A stretch of DNA of 64,000 nucleotides from Anaerolineae bacterium (GTDB lineage Bacteria > Chloroflexota > Anaerolineae > Anaerolineales > E44-bin32): contig DUEZ01000067.1 in assembly GCA_011174825.1 (NCBI GenBank), positions 1 to 64,000 on the forward strand, written 5' to 3'. The notes under the pieces were generated by a model, which ran no database searches, was not told where the DNA came from, and saw nothing but the letters and a program-made list of their open reading frames with translations. This document shows, one piece after another, positions 35,781-44,527 of the stretch. The position numbers were made by a program, and so were the translations under genes. How positions within the stretch are numbered: position 1 is the stretch's first letter; each line of letters opens with the position of its first letter.

Positions 35781-36386
35781 ATGTCCCCTAAGCAGGACCT
35801 CACTGCCGAGAGAAGAGAACAAATCCTCGACGCCGCCGAGAAGGTCTTCAATCGTCTCGGCTTCAACAAAGCCAGGATGGATGACATCGTGGTGGAGTCG
35901 GGTCTCTCCAAGGGCGCTCTATATTGGTACTACAAGAGCAAGGACGCCATCATCTTGGCCCTGCTCGATCGTGTTTTCGTGGGGGAGATAGCCCAGTTTG
36001 AGAAGCTTGTTGACGCCGAGGGTACGACCAGCGAGCGGCTCGAACAGCTTACGCGCGTCATGGTGCAGGAGATGGCGCGCTTCAAACACTTGATGCCCTT
36101 GATCTATGAGTTCGTCGCCTTGGCTGCACGAAGAAAGTCTGTTCGAACGAAGTTGGGTGGATATTATCAGCGCTACCATCGATTGCTCTCCCAGATTTTG
36201 CAGCAGGGTCTGGATTCGGGCGAGTTTTTTGACCTCGATCCTGACGAGGCAGCTTTGGCATTCATCGGTCTTGGGGAAGGTCTGACGATGCTCTGGTTTG
36301 TCGATCCAGATTGGGTCGATTGGGAGGGCATCAGCGAGTTGCCCACGAAACTTTTCTTGGATCGTTTTCGATCTCCGGAGCGATAG
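35781..36386 (+). CDS. TetR/AcrR-family transcriptional regulator
   Basis: The 201-residue protein has the N-terminal HTH: ERREQILDAAEKVFNRLGFNKARMDDIVVESGLSKGALYWYYKSKDAI. The C-terminal ligand domain ends DRFRSPER. No Shine-Dalgarno is apparent, and the operator fills the short leader. The gene abuts the next one with no gap, so it probably controls the whole downstream operon and responds to a small ligand. Confidence 0.93.
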   Translation: MSPKQDLTAERREQILDAAEKVFNRLGFNKARMDDIVVESGLSKGALYWYYKSKDAIILALLDRVFVGEIAQFEKLVDAEGTTSERLEQLTRVMVQEMARFKHLMPLIYEFVALAARRKSVRTKLGGYYQRYHRLLSQILQQGLDSGEFFDLDPDEAALAFIGLGEGLTMLWFVDPDWVDWEGISELPTKLFLDRFRSPER

Positions 36387-38009
36387 ATGGCGACGGTCTT
36401 CATGAAGTGGCTCGAGAAACGACCACAGGATTACGACCGAGGCATCCGACTGCTTACATTGGGCAGATTGGGCACCCTTCAGGCACAGATCGTTCGCCAT
36501 CTGATCCATGAAGAGACACGTGTCCTGGAGATCGGGTGCGGTACCGGCGAACTTACGTTAGCCATGGCAAAGGCGGGCGCCGAAGTGACGGCGATCGATA
36601 TCTCCCCGCTTATGCTGGCTGAGGTTGAACAAAAGGTTCAACGGGCTGGACTTGCGGACAAGGTGGAACTCAAATTGATGGATGCTGCGCTGGTAGGTGA
36701 TCGTTTTGATCAGGGCTCTTTCGACTTGGTCGTAAGCAGCCTAGCCTTTAGCGAGATGTCATCTCAGGCACGAGCGTATGTGCTCAAAACATGCCTGACT
36801 CTTTTCGCTCAGGGTGGAAGACTAGTGATTTTGGACGAGGTGCTGCCAGAGAGCCTAACAGCTCGGCTGGTATATTTCGCCGTCCGACTTCCCCTCAGGT
36901 TACTAACATGGTTGCTGACCCGCACCACCACACATCCGTTGCGGGATTTCACAGTCTCCCTCTCGCGAGCTGGATACACCACCGAGGTGGTCGCCTCCGA
37001 GCTTGGTGGAAGCCTACAGCTCATCATCGCTTCCCCAAGCGCTGAGAACGGCCCAGACGCCCTCCCGGCCACAGTCAGGGGTCGACTTCAGCACCACACC
37101 AGTTTACGCACCTTTTTTATCGACCTTTGGGCGACATTCTTTCGAATACTACCGCCCTATCCGAAAATTGAACCTGGTTTGTACGCCGTAGGTCGACCGG
37201 ATCCTGACTCGACAGTTCTGGTGACTGGCAATTTTGATTTGACAGTGCGTCGCCTTGTGCAGGCGATTGATGAGAGGGTAAACGCGTGGGTTTTGGTCGT
37301 TGACTCAGCGGGGATCAACGTATGGTGTGCGGCCGGAGGAGGTTTTTTCAGCGCCGATAAAGTGACCGGTGCGTTGCGCGTGAGCGAATTAGAGGAGATC
37401 GTACACCATCGTGACCTTGTCCTGCCGCAATTGTGCGCCAACGGCGTCGACGGCTGGCGTATCCGCCGCGAGACGGGTTGGGAAGTCCATTGGGGACCTG
37501 TGCGCGCTGAGGATCTCCTGGATTATCTCGCAGCTGGCAGGGATAAAACCGATGCCATGCGTTGGGTACGATTCCCGCTCAAGGACCGTTTGGAGATGGT
37601 AACGGTGACTCTCGGTTTTTACGGTTTGATCATCCTGATCCCGGTCGCCTTCTTTTGGAGGGAGCTCTTTTGGTCAGTTTTTTTTAGCTTGGTTGGCCTC
37701 TCGTACTTCTATGCTGTCATTCATCCATGGTTGCCAGGTCGAGATGGGCTGATGAAAAGCCTTCCGATGGCATTGATCGCTTTAGCAGGCTTGGTGCTTT
37801 ATATCGTGCTTTGGGACCCGTTGCCGTGGCCACAGGTCTTTAACTGGTCGCTGGGTCTCATCGGGTTATCGGTATTTACCGCTGCTGAACTGCAAGGGAT
37901 GTCTCCGCTGATGCGTGGCGAACAGGCTAATTGGGGAATGGAAGTGATCATCGGCGCAGCGCTTGGCTTGACCTACTTGGTGCTCCCTCATGTGTTGGGG
38001 TGGAGGTGA
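36387..38009 (+). CDS. Methyltransferase fused to an HgcA-like corrinoid and membrane domain
   Basis: Residues 40-215 of 540 are a class I SAM methyltransferase (VLEIGCGTGELTLAMA, VTAIDISPLML, FDLVVSSLAFSEM). Residues 262-395 resemble the corrinoid-binding part of HgcA and of the CO dehydrogenase/acetyl-CoA synthase corrinoid protein: GLYAVGRPDPDSTVLVTGNF, then NVWCAAGGG with Cys314, then VLPQLCANGVDGW. HgcA has N[VI]WCA[AG]GK, so the Lys is Gly here. About five transmembrane helices (405-538) follow, the same topology as HgcA. I infer methyl transfer through a cobamide at the membrane. Mercury methylation cannot be claimed. Confidence 0.82.
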   Translation: MATVFMKWLEKRPQDYDRGIRLLTLGRLGTLQAQIVRHLIHEETRVLEIGCGTGELTLAMAKAGAEVTAIDISPLMLAEVEQKVQRAGLADKVELKLMDAALVGDRFDQGSFDLVVSSLAFSEMSSQARAYVLKTCLTLFAQGGRLVILDEVLPESLTARLVYFAVRLPLRLLTWLLTRTTTHPLRDFTVSLSRAGYTTEVVASELGGSLQLIIASPSAENGPDALPATVRGRLQHHTSLRTFFIDLWATFFRILPPYPKIEPGLYAVGRPDPDSTVLVTGNFDLTVRRLVQAIDERVNAWVLVVDSAGINVWCAAGGGFFSADKVTGALRVSELEEIVHHRDLVLPQLCANGVDGWRIRRETGWEVHWGPVRAEDLLDYLAAGRDKTDAMRWVRFPLKDRLEMVTVTLGFYGLIILIPVAFFWRELFWSVFFSLVGLSYFYAVIHPWLPGRDGLMKSLPMALIALAGLVLYIVLWDPLPWPQVFNWSLGLIGLSVFTAAELQGMSPLMRGEQANWGMEVIIGAALGLTYLVLPHVLGWR

Positions 38010-38014
38010 GGATT

Positions 38015-38278
38015 ATGACCGAAGGACCAACGCTGCGATCGTTGATAGGCGAGCATTGGAAGCTCGCACGCACCTTGAGGCAATTAGAAATTCACTTTCA
38101 TCCAGAACGGTGTACAGGTGTATGGGAGTGCTACGAGGTCTGCCCGGTAGATTGCTGGGAACCGGATTATGAGCACTCAGTGGTCGTCTTCCATCATGGG
38201 GAGCGTTGCATCGCTTGTGGTGCCTGTGTGCTCCAATGTCCAGAGGGCGCCATTGAATTGGAGGTTCCTGGTGGCTGA
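38015..38278 (+). CDS. HgcB-like two-cluster ferredoxin with an altered first site
   Basis: The 87-residue protein starts at ATG 38015 after GGAGGTGAGG. The second motif CIACGACVLQCP (65-76) is standard. The first motif CTGVWECYEVCP (33-44) has Val36 where the second Cys should be, with an extra Cys47 close by, so the first cluster may be 3Fe-4S or use Cys47. HgcB partners reduce the corrinoid of HgcA. This protein sits in the same place but lacks the terminal Cys pair of HgcB. Confidence 0.85.
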   Translation: MTEGPTLRSLIGEHWKLARTLRQLEIHFHPERCTGVWECYEVCPVDCWEPDYEHSVVVFHHGERCIACGACVLQCPEGAIELEVPGG

Positions 38279-38756
38279 ACAAATCCGAAAGGTTAAACCC
38301 CCGCGGGGTCTCAGTCGACTCCTCTACCGCTTTCCGATTTTTCTCTATCAGATTGGCTTAGGGAGGCTGTTTGGGGGACGCTTCCTGATGCTGACGCATG
38401 TCGGTCGAATCAGCGGACGACCTCGTAATGCCGTGCTTGAGATTATTCGGCGCGACGAGATTGGAAAGGCGTATTACGTGCTTGCAGCTTTCGGCGAGGG
38501 ATCTGATTGGGTCCGCAATCTCCGCGCTCATCCGGACGTGGAGATCACGACTGGAGGTCGTCACATAAATGTGACGGCGGAGTTCTTAACCGAGGGTGAT
38601 GCGGAAGGCGAGGTTTTGGAATACGCTCGTCGTTCTCCACTCGCCGCGCGCACATTACCTCGCTTAATTGGCTACCGGGTGGATGGCTCCGAGGAGGGCT
38701 ATCGTGAACTAGCTCGACATCTCCTCGTTGTTCGTTTCCGATCACGAGGAGGCTGA
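38271..38756 (+). CDS. Deazaflavin (F420)-dependent nitroreductase-family protein
   Basis: The 161-residue protein matches the Ddn-type family: FGGRFLMLTHVGRISGRPRNAVLEII, YVLAAFGEGSDWVRNLRAHPDVEI and GGRHINVTAEFL. These bind F420 or a related flavin and reduce quinones or nitro compounds. GTG 38271 overlaps the ferredoxin stop by eight bases and follows GGAGG. A longer frame from 38169 lies inside the ferredoxin gene and is not used. Confidence 0.85.
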   Translation: MAEQIRKVKPPRGLSRLLYRFPIFLYQIGLGRLFGGRFLMLTHVGRISGRPRNAVLEIIRRDEIGKAYYVLAAFGEGSDWVRNLRAHPDVEITTGGRHINVTAEFLTEGDAEGEVLEYARRSPLAARTLPRLIGYRVDGSEEGYRELARHLLVVRFRSRGG

Positions 38757-38792
38757 CCCCTTCTACCACGAGGGTAGAAGCGCTGGAGGGTA

Positions 38793-39710
38793 ATGGATGT
38801 GTTAGCACTGGTGTTGAGTGGAGCGGGGAATTTTGGCGCCATGCAGGTGGGCGCATTGGAAGTACTGCTGGAAAAAGGATTTCACCCACAGCTAGTGGTT
38901 GGGACATCAGCTGGCGCATTGAACGCGGTCTCTTTTGCCTCAGATCCGACGTTGGAAGGACTCCGCCGTTTGTCAGAATCATGGTGTGAGATTGGGGAAG
39001 AGCAGGTCGGGATGCCGAGTTTATTTCGCAGCATCCGACGTCTAATCACCAGGCAGGATAGCTTGATCGATAGCCAACCATTGGCCGAGTTCTTCAAGCA
39101 GAAACTCCCGCAAGATGTGGACACTTTTGGGCAACTAGTTGGCATGCATGGCATACAAGCTTATACCGTAGCTGTAAGTATGGACACAGGTCGATTGGTG
39201 GTGTTCGGTGATCGTGCGGAAGATGGCGTTCTGGACGGAGTGATGGCAAGTACGGCTATCCCACCTTATTTCCCTCCGTGGGAAGTTGGGGGGCAGCGTT
39301 ACCTGGATGGCGGTGTGTTTTCTAAACTTCCATTGCGAGCTGCGATCGAGCGAGGGGCTACACAAATTGTCGCCCTCGATATCAGTTACCCACTAGGCAC
39401 ACTCGAGGGTGCGCATGGCATAATCGGCATCAGTGGCTATGCCCTCTCTCTCATGATGGAGTATTTAAAAGAGATGGAGGTCGAGTGGGTGACGGCAGCC
39501 GGGTGTCCTATTTACCTCATCGACCTTTCTGTGCCGGATGAGATGGAGTTCTGGGATTACGAACAACCGGAGTTCTTACTCCGCCGTGGTCGGGAATTAG
39601 CTCAAAGCAGGTTGGACGAAGAACCATTAATCATCCTGCCGGAATGGCGGTTGTGGTTAGAACGTGTTGCAGCCAAAATTCGCAGGAGCGGTGTCCAAGA
39701 TGAACCTTGA
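38793..39710 (+). CDS. Patatin-like phospholipase
   Basis: The 305-residue protein has the oxyanion-hole loop SGAGNFGAMQVGALEVL, the nucleophile elbow GTSAG (Ser39) and the catalytic Asp in YLDGGVFSKLPLRAAIERG near 171. It should be an acyl hydrolase acting on phospholipids. It follows the F420-type oxidoreductase after 36 bases in the TetR operon, consistent with membrane lipid turnover or repair. Confidence 0.92.
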   Translation: MDVLALVLSGAGNFGAMQVGALEVLLEKGFHPQLVVGTSAGALNAVSFASDPTLEGLRRLSESWCEIGEEQVGMPSLFRSIRRLITRQDSLIDSQPLAEFFKQKLPQDVDTFGQLVGMHGIQAYTVAVSMDTGRLVVFGDRAEDGVLDGVMASTAIPPYFPPWEVGGQRYLDGGVFSKLPLRAAIERGATQIVALDISYPLGTLEGAHGIIGISGYALSLMMEYLKEMEVEWVTAAGCPIYLIDLSVPDEMEFWDYEQPEFLLRRGRELAQSRLDEEPLIILPEWRLWLERVAAKIRRSGVQDEP

Positions 39711-39735
39711 TCTTGAATAAAAAGGAGAGAGGATA

Positions 39736-40008
39736 ATGCCCCCACTGGTTTTCTTCTTGATTTGGATTGTGATTGGCGTGCTGGCAGGAGCCCTCGCCGA
39801 CCCGATATGGAAGGGTCGCAGACCGTATGGTGAACTCGCGGATTATGCAGTCGCGATCATCGCATCTGTAATTACAGGATTGCTCGATTGGTATGTGTTG
39901 CCGATGATCGGCATTACGGGAACGCTCAAGTTTGTCGCCGCAGTGTTAGAGCCGGCACTCGTGGCGCTGCTCGCACTGTGGATCATGAGGATTATAAGGA
40001 AGGGGTGA
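39736..40008 (+). CDS. Small membrane protein, GlsB/YeaQ-like
   Basis: The 90-residue protein has three hydrophobic helices with small-residue patterns (FFLIWIVIGVLAGALADPIW, VAIIASVITGLLDWYVLPMIG, LEPALVALLALWIM), resembling the GlsB/YeaQ/YmgE group. AAGGAGAG precedes ATG 39736. The role is unknown. Confidence 0.65.
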   Translation: MPPLVFFLIWIVIGVLAGALADPIWKGRRPYGELADYAVAIIASVITGLLDWYVLPMIGITGTLKFVAAVLEPALVALLALWIMRIIRKG

Positions 40009-40015
40009 TGAAGAA

Positions 40016-40072
40016 GGGATCGGGGATCAGGAATTGCGGGAGACCACATCCGCGATCCTGATCCCCGATCCC
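40016..40072. repeat. Inverted repeat with 17-base arms
   Basis: Arms 40016-40032 and 40056-40072 are perfectly complementary (core GATCGGGGATC and GATCCCCGATC). It lies between the small membrane protein gene and the first ABC ATPase, so it may attenuate downstream transcription. Confidence 0.65.
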
Positions 40073-40097
40073 CAATCCCTGATCCCTAATTTTACTC

Positions 40098-41045
40098 ATG
40101 GACGAATTCCCACTCATTATTGAAAGCAAATCCCTCACTCGCACCTTCCGTCAGACCAGAGCGGTTGATGCATTGGACCTGTCCATCAGACGTGGAGAGA
40201 TCTTCGGGTTGGTCGGTCCTGATGGTGCGGGGAAGACGACAATCCTGCGTTTACTCGCGGGATTGTTAGACATCACCGAAGGATCCCTCACCGTGGATGG
40301 TCACGATCTCGCAAGTGACGCGGAGATTGTCAAGCCACTTATCGGATATATGGCTCAGCAATTCAGTTTGTATAGTGAACTCACTGTACAGGAAAACCTA
40401 GCTTTCTTCGCCGATATCTTCGATGTTATGGGGGAAGTGCGACAAGAGCGCGTCCGACGGCTGTTGACATTCGCCCGTCTGACGGAGTTTGAGGATCGTC
40501 GGGCGGCTCACCTCTCAGGTGGTATGCAGAAGAAATTAGCGTTGGCTTGCACGCTGATCCATGAGCCGAAGATCCTTCTCCTCGATGAACCCACCACGGG
40601 GGTTGACCCGGTCTCCCGTCGAGAATTCTGGGATATCCTCACGGACCTGTACATGTCTGGAACAACGATCGTCATCAGCACCCCCTACATGGATGAAGCT
40701 GACCGATGCTCGAGGGTTGGCCTGGTATACCATGGACGGTTGGTCATATGCGACGAGCCGCGCAAGATCCGCAGGATGGTTGAAGGTGAGATCATTGAAT
40801 TCCGACCGGACGATTGGCGCCGGACGACGAAGATGATCCAAAACCTTCCAGGTGTGCTTGAGGTGCAGACCTATGGTGAGATGTTGCATGTATTTCTCGA
40901 TTCGGTCGAGAAGCGTCTACCGATCATCGAGGCCACTTTGAGAGACGCTGGGATCTCGTATCGTGGTTTACGTAGAGCGCCGGCGCGGATGGAGGAAGCT
41001 TTCATCTCGCTCATTCGCGGCATGGACTCACCGGAAATATCATGA
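40098..41045 (+). CDS. ABC ATPase with degenerate switch, YbhF N-half-like
   Basis: The 315-residue ATPase has Walker A GPDGAGKTT, signature LSGGMQKKLALACTL and Walker B ILLLDEPTTGVDP. The switch His is missing: VISTPYMDEADR holds Pro where TTH is expected. The N-terminal ATPase half of YbhF is degenerate at the same place. With the second ATPase at 43530 it probably forms a heterodimer with one weak site. Confidence 0.88.
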   Translation: MDEFPLIIESKSLTRTFRQTRAVDALDLSIRRGEIFGLVGPDGAGKTTILRLLAGLLDITEGSLTVDGHDLASDAEIVKPLIGYMAQQFSLYSELTVQENLAFFADIFDVMGEVRQERVRRLLTFARLTEFEDRRAAHLSGGMQKKLALACTLIHEPKILLLDEPTTGVDPVSRREFWDILTDLYMSGTTIVISTPYMDEADRCSRVGLVYHGRLVICDEPRKIRRMVEGEIIEFRPDDWRRTTKMIQNLPGVLEVQTYGEMLHVFLDSVEKRLPIIEATLRDAGISYRGLRRAPARMEEAFISLIRGMDSPEIS

Positions 41046-41163
41046 GAGGACCTTCGTGAATATCAAAATCGTGCCCTGGTTGAATAGAAACTGTACTTCA
41101 TAAACATTGGTATGGAAGACTTTGAACGGATTGAAGGTCGAAGGGTAGGTTAATACAAAGTCG

Positions 41164-41212
41164 TCATCCTTCGACCCTTCGGCAAGCTCAGGACAATGCC
41201 GGCTCAGGATGA
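41164..41212. repeat. Short dispersed-type repeat with inverted ends
   Basis: The element is bounded by TCATCCT and AGGATGA and holds TTCGGCAAGCTCAGGACA inside. This pattern is common as an intergenic repeat in many bacterial genomes. The surrounding 41046-41266 shows no gene. Confidence 0.55.
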
Positions 41213-41266
41213 ATGTTTTGACCATGATACGAAAAGCACCCCGAGATCGTTGATGGAGGTATAAGT

Positions 41267-42400
41267 TTGTCGTTTCGTCATGTATGGGCCGTCACCCGTA
41301 AAGAGTTGCGCTACATTCAGCGCGATCGGGCCACGCTGTTCCTGGTCATCTTTACGCCGACGTTGCTGCTCTTATTGTTTGCTTACGCAGTCACGTCCGA
41401 TGTCGAGCATGTTCCATTGGCGGTTTTGGATTTAGATCAAAGCCCGACGTCGCGCGCTTTCATCCAGCAAATAACGCTAGGAGATGACCTGGACCTCCAT
41501 TCTCGAGTTCAATCGATGGACGAGATCGAAGGCGCCCTTCTGCGTGAGGAAGTGGATGTTGCGGTCATCATCCCGCCTGGTTTTTCAAACGATATGCTTG
41601 CGTTGAAGGGCATGCCGCTGCAAGTCATTATCGATGGCACCGAACCACAAACAGGCGGGTTTGCAGTCGATCACATCGCTCGAAGGGCTGAGACCTTTGC
41701 CGGAGACATACTCGCGAATCAGCTCCGTATTCTAGGGATCGATCCGCAGGCAATGACACCGATCGAGCTACGAGTTCGAACCTGGTACAACCCAAATTTA
41801 GAGGCAAGGGTTGACCTGATACCCGGATTGGTCTCCATGATCCTCGGTGTCCCAGGGATGCTAGTGGCGTTGACACTGGCGCGAGAACATGAGCACGGCA
41901 CCTTGGAGCAGCTACTCGCTACGCCTATCGGTCGTGCGGAACTGCTCGTAGGCAAGATGGGGCCCTATATGATCAGTGGCATGATCAATGTTGTTATTAC
42001 AAGCGCGATTGCGATGATTTTATTCGGTGTCCCCTTTCATGGTAGCTTTCCACTCTTTTTAGCTCTCTCCTCCCTTTTCTTCTTTGCCCTTCTTAGTATG
42101 GGGATGATCATTGGCGTGTTCATACGCACCCAGGCCGCAGCGATGGCGCTCTCTTTCCTGGTGGTTTTTTTGCCTGGGTTCTTCTTGACGGGTATCTTCT
42201 TCCCTCTTGCTTCGATGCCCCCAATTGTTCGCATGGAAGCCCTGTTTTTACCCGGCTCACACTATGCAATTATCACTCGTGGTTTGTTCATCACCGGGGT
42301 TGGCCTCGATGTGCTTTGGCCCTACGGGATAGCGTTGATCGTTTTAGGATTTGCCTTCACTGCCATTGCGGCGTTCTTTTTCAGGAAGAAGCTCGCATGA
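41267..42400 (+). CDS. ABC-2 type permease, YbhS/YbhR-like
   Basis: The 377-residue protein starts at TTG 41267 after a GGAGG-like site. It has an N-terminal helix (LFLVIFTPTLLLLLFAYAV), a large extracytoplasmic domain (about 45-175), and five C-terminal helices with REHEHGTLEQLLATPIGRAELLVGKMGPY. This is the YbhR/YhhJ-type permease. It overlaps the second permease by four bases. Confidence 0.9.
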   Translation: MSFRHVWAVTRKELRYIQRDRATLFLVIFTPTLLLLLFAYAVTSDVEHVPLAVLDLDQSPTSRAFIQQITLGDDLDLHSRVQSMDEIEGALLREEVDVAVIIPPGFSNDMLALKGMPLQVIIDGTEPQTGGFAVDHIARRAETFAGDILANQLRILGIDPQAMTPIELRVRTWYNPNLEARVDLIPGLVSMILGVPGMLVALTLAREHEHGTLEQLLATPIGRAELLVGKMGPYMISGMINVVITSAIAMILFGVPFHGSFPLFLALSSLFFFALLSMGMIIGVFIRTQAAAMALSFLVVFLPGFFLTGIFFPLASMPPIVRMEALFLPGSHYAIITRGLFITGVGLDVLWPYGIALIVLGFAFTAIAAFFFRKKLA

Positions 42401-43521
42401 TACGACGGATTTGGTCGTTGGTAGTAAAAGAGTTCATCCACCTGAGGTGTGATTGGTGGATGCCGGCTTTTATGGTGATCGGCGGTGCGATGGAGCTGCT
42501 TCTCATCGGATGGGCAACCTCTCGACCGATCACAAACTTGCCCCTGATGGTTCTCGATCAGGACCATAGCAAGGCCAGTAGGGAGATCGTAACTGCGTTA
42601 GAAAATACGACAACCTTCGAGATCACTGCGTGGGTGTCCGACCTTGAGGACATCGAAAATGCCCTTAACAGAGGTGCGGTCAACGCGGCTCTGCTCATCC
42701 CCCAAGGTTTCTCGCGAGAGATCGCCTCGATCATGGGAAAGCCGCAGCTTATCGTTATGCTTAATGGAGCCGAAAGTATCGCCGCGACCTCCGCCCTCCG
42801 TTCGGTTGAGGGCGTGGTTCGATCGTGGAACGAGCAAATCATATTGACTCGTTTGAACCTTCCCCCGGGTTCTTTATCGAGTTTTACCCCCAGCATACGG
42901 GTATGGTTCAACGAAGCATTGAGCGAGGCGCTGTACACAACACCGGCCGAGTTAGCTCTGATGTTGGAGTTTACAGTGCTTGTTTTCGCAGCATTATCTT
43001 TTGCTCGAGAACGTGAACTGGGCACGCTGGAACAACTTCTTGTGATGCCGTTCTCATCCTTAGAGATCATCGTGGGCAAGTCCATCCCCGCCATCATGGT
43101 TGCCTTTATCGATTTCACGGCCATGCTAGGTATTGTGCACTTCGCCTTCGAAGTCCCTGTCCGAGGCTCACTCCTACTCCTTTTGATCATCGCGTTTGGG
43201 TATCTTATTGTGGAGTTAGGGAAAGGTTTGGTGATTTCGGTAACTTCACGCACACAGCATCAGGCCTTCCTGTCGGTGATGTTGATCGGGATGGTAGATT
43301 TCATGTTCACCGGGTATGCTGCGCCGGTGGAGTCGATGCCCCGTGTCCTACAAGTTGTTGCTAACTTCATCCCGGCACACCATTGGCTAGCGATCCTGCG
43401 AGGGATCCTGCTCAAAGGTGTGGGGCTGGAGGTACTTTGGCCACATGTGTTGGCTTTGATCGTGTTGGGTGTAGTGATAGGTGGTTTCTCCTTGCGTTTT
43501 GTTCGCAGAGCGCTGGCCTAG
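42397..43521 (+). CDS. ABC-2 type permease, YbhS/YbhR-like, second copy
   Basis: From ATG 42397 it is 374 residues and parallels the previous permease: N-terminal helix, extracytoplasmic domain, RERELGTLEQLLVMPFSSLEIIVGKSIP, then helices. A longer frame from 42316 overlaps the first permease and is not used. Two different permeases suggest a heterodimeric channel. Confidence 0.9.
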   Translation: MIRRIWSLVVKEFIHLRCDWWMPAFMVIGGAMELLLIGWATSRPITNLPLMVLDQDHSKASREIVTALENTTTFEITAWVSDLEDIENALNRGAVNAALLIPQGFSREIASIMGKPQLIVMLNGAESIAATSALRSVEGVVRSWNEQIILTRLNLPPGSLSSFTPSIRVWFNEALSEALYTTPAELALMLEFTVLVFAALSFARERELGTLEQLLVMPFSSLEIIVGKSIPAIMVAFIDFTAMLGIVHFAFEVPVRGSLLLLLIIAFGYLIVELGKGLVISVTSRTQHQAFLSVMLIGMVDFMFTGYAAPVESMPRVLQVVANFIPAHHWLAILRGILLKGVGLEVLWPHVLALIVLGVVIGGFSLRFVRRALA

Positions 43522-43529
43522 GAGGTGCG

Positions 43530-44471
43530 ATGGTCCCGAACGGACATGCGATCCACGCCCGCGGTTTACTGAAACGTTTCGGTGATTTCACCGCGGTTTC
43601 CGAGATCGATTTTGACGTCCGCTATGGCGAGATATTTGGTTTCCTTGGTCCAAACGGTTCTGGCAAGACGACCACCATACGGATGATGCTCGGCCTACTG
43701 CAACCCACGGGGGGGACAGTTGAGGTCTTGGGCGTACCAGTTGCTCGGTACCCTGAACGTATTCGACCGCGGGTGGGATACATGTCACAGCAGTTCAGTC
43801 TCTATAATGACTTGAGGGTGATCGAGAACCTGCGATTTTATGGACAAGTGTATGGATTAACGAACGATGAAATGGTGGCCAGGATCAATGATGCCTTGCA
43901 CATGGCGGGGTTGGAGGGACGGGAGTCCGTACGAACAAGAGACCTCGCAGGTGGTTGGCGCCAACGCCTAGCGCTCGCCGCTGCCATTCTTCATCGACCC
44001 GAACTCGTTTTCCTTGATGAACCGACGGCTGGTGTCGATCCTCTTTCACGAAGGGCGTTCTGGGATTTGTTATATGCATTGGCAGCTGATGGGATTACAG
44101 TTTTTGTAACCACCCATTACATGGACGAGGCCGAACATTGTCATCGATTGGCACTGCTGCAGCGCGGCCACATCATCGCTAGCGGCTCACCGGAGGTAAT
44201 CAAGCAGGACATGATGCGGGGCCAGGTACTTGAGATCGCGTCCGACGATCCCGGTCGGGCAGTTGGAGCCTTACGTGCAGCTTCGGAAGCTGGTCGCCTG
44301 CCCCTGAAGGAAGTAGCTCTCTATGGGGCATTGGTGCATGTTGTCGCGCCTGAGATCGAGAAACATATGGCTACAATCGTGGCTGAACTTCGAGCCGTTG
44401 CGGTTGAACCTGGCGAAATGGCCATTATCGAACCTTCCTTGGAGGATGTTTTTGTCGCTTGTATGCGGTGA
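43530..44471 (+). CDS. ABC ATPase, YbhF C-half-like
   Basis: From ATG 43530 (GGAGGTGCG directly upstream) it is 313 residues. Walker A is GPNGSGKTT, signature LAGGWRQRLALAAAIL, Walker B LVFLDEPTAGVDP and the switch is VTTHYMDEAEH with an intact His. It complements the degenerate ATPase at 40098. A longer frame from 43383 overlaps the permease. Confidence 0.92.
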   Translation: MVPNGHAIHARGLLKRFGDFTAVSEIDFDVRYGEIFGFLGPNGSGKTTTIRMMLGLLQPTGGTVEVLGVPVARYPERIRPRVGYMSQQFSLYNDLRVIENLRFYGQVYGLTNDEMVARINDALHMAGLEGRESVRTRDLAGGWRQRLALAAAILHRPELVFLDEPTAGVDPLSRRAFWDLLYALAADGITVFVTTHYMDEAEHCHRLALLQRGHIIASGSPEVIKQDMMRGQVLEIASDDPGRAVGALRAASEAGRLPLKEVALYGALVHVVAPEIEKHMATIVAELRAVAVEPGEMAIIEPSLEDVFVACMR

Positions 44472-44479
44472 TTAATACA

Positions 44480-44512
44480 AGCTTCGCGGGAGCTTTAAGC
44501 TCTCGCGAAGCT
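44480..44512. repeat. Hairpin, GCTTCGCGGGAGCTT type
   Basis: Sixteen-base arms 44480-44495 and 44497-44512 match except one G-T pair. It sits between the ATPase stop and the membrane-fusion gene and shares its core with 48316-48354. Confidence 0.7.
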
Positions 44513-44527
44513 GGATATGAGGTTTCT

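Noticed and set aside
36387..38278. Calling the pair true mercury-methylation genes hgcAB
   Set aside because: The motif Lys is missing, the ferredoxin lacks the terminal Cys pair and one cluster Cys, and a methyltransferase is fused. Only an HgcA/B-like call is justified.
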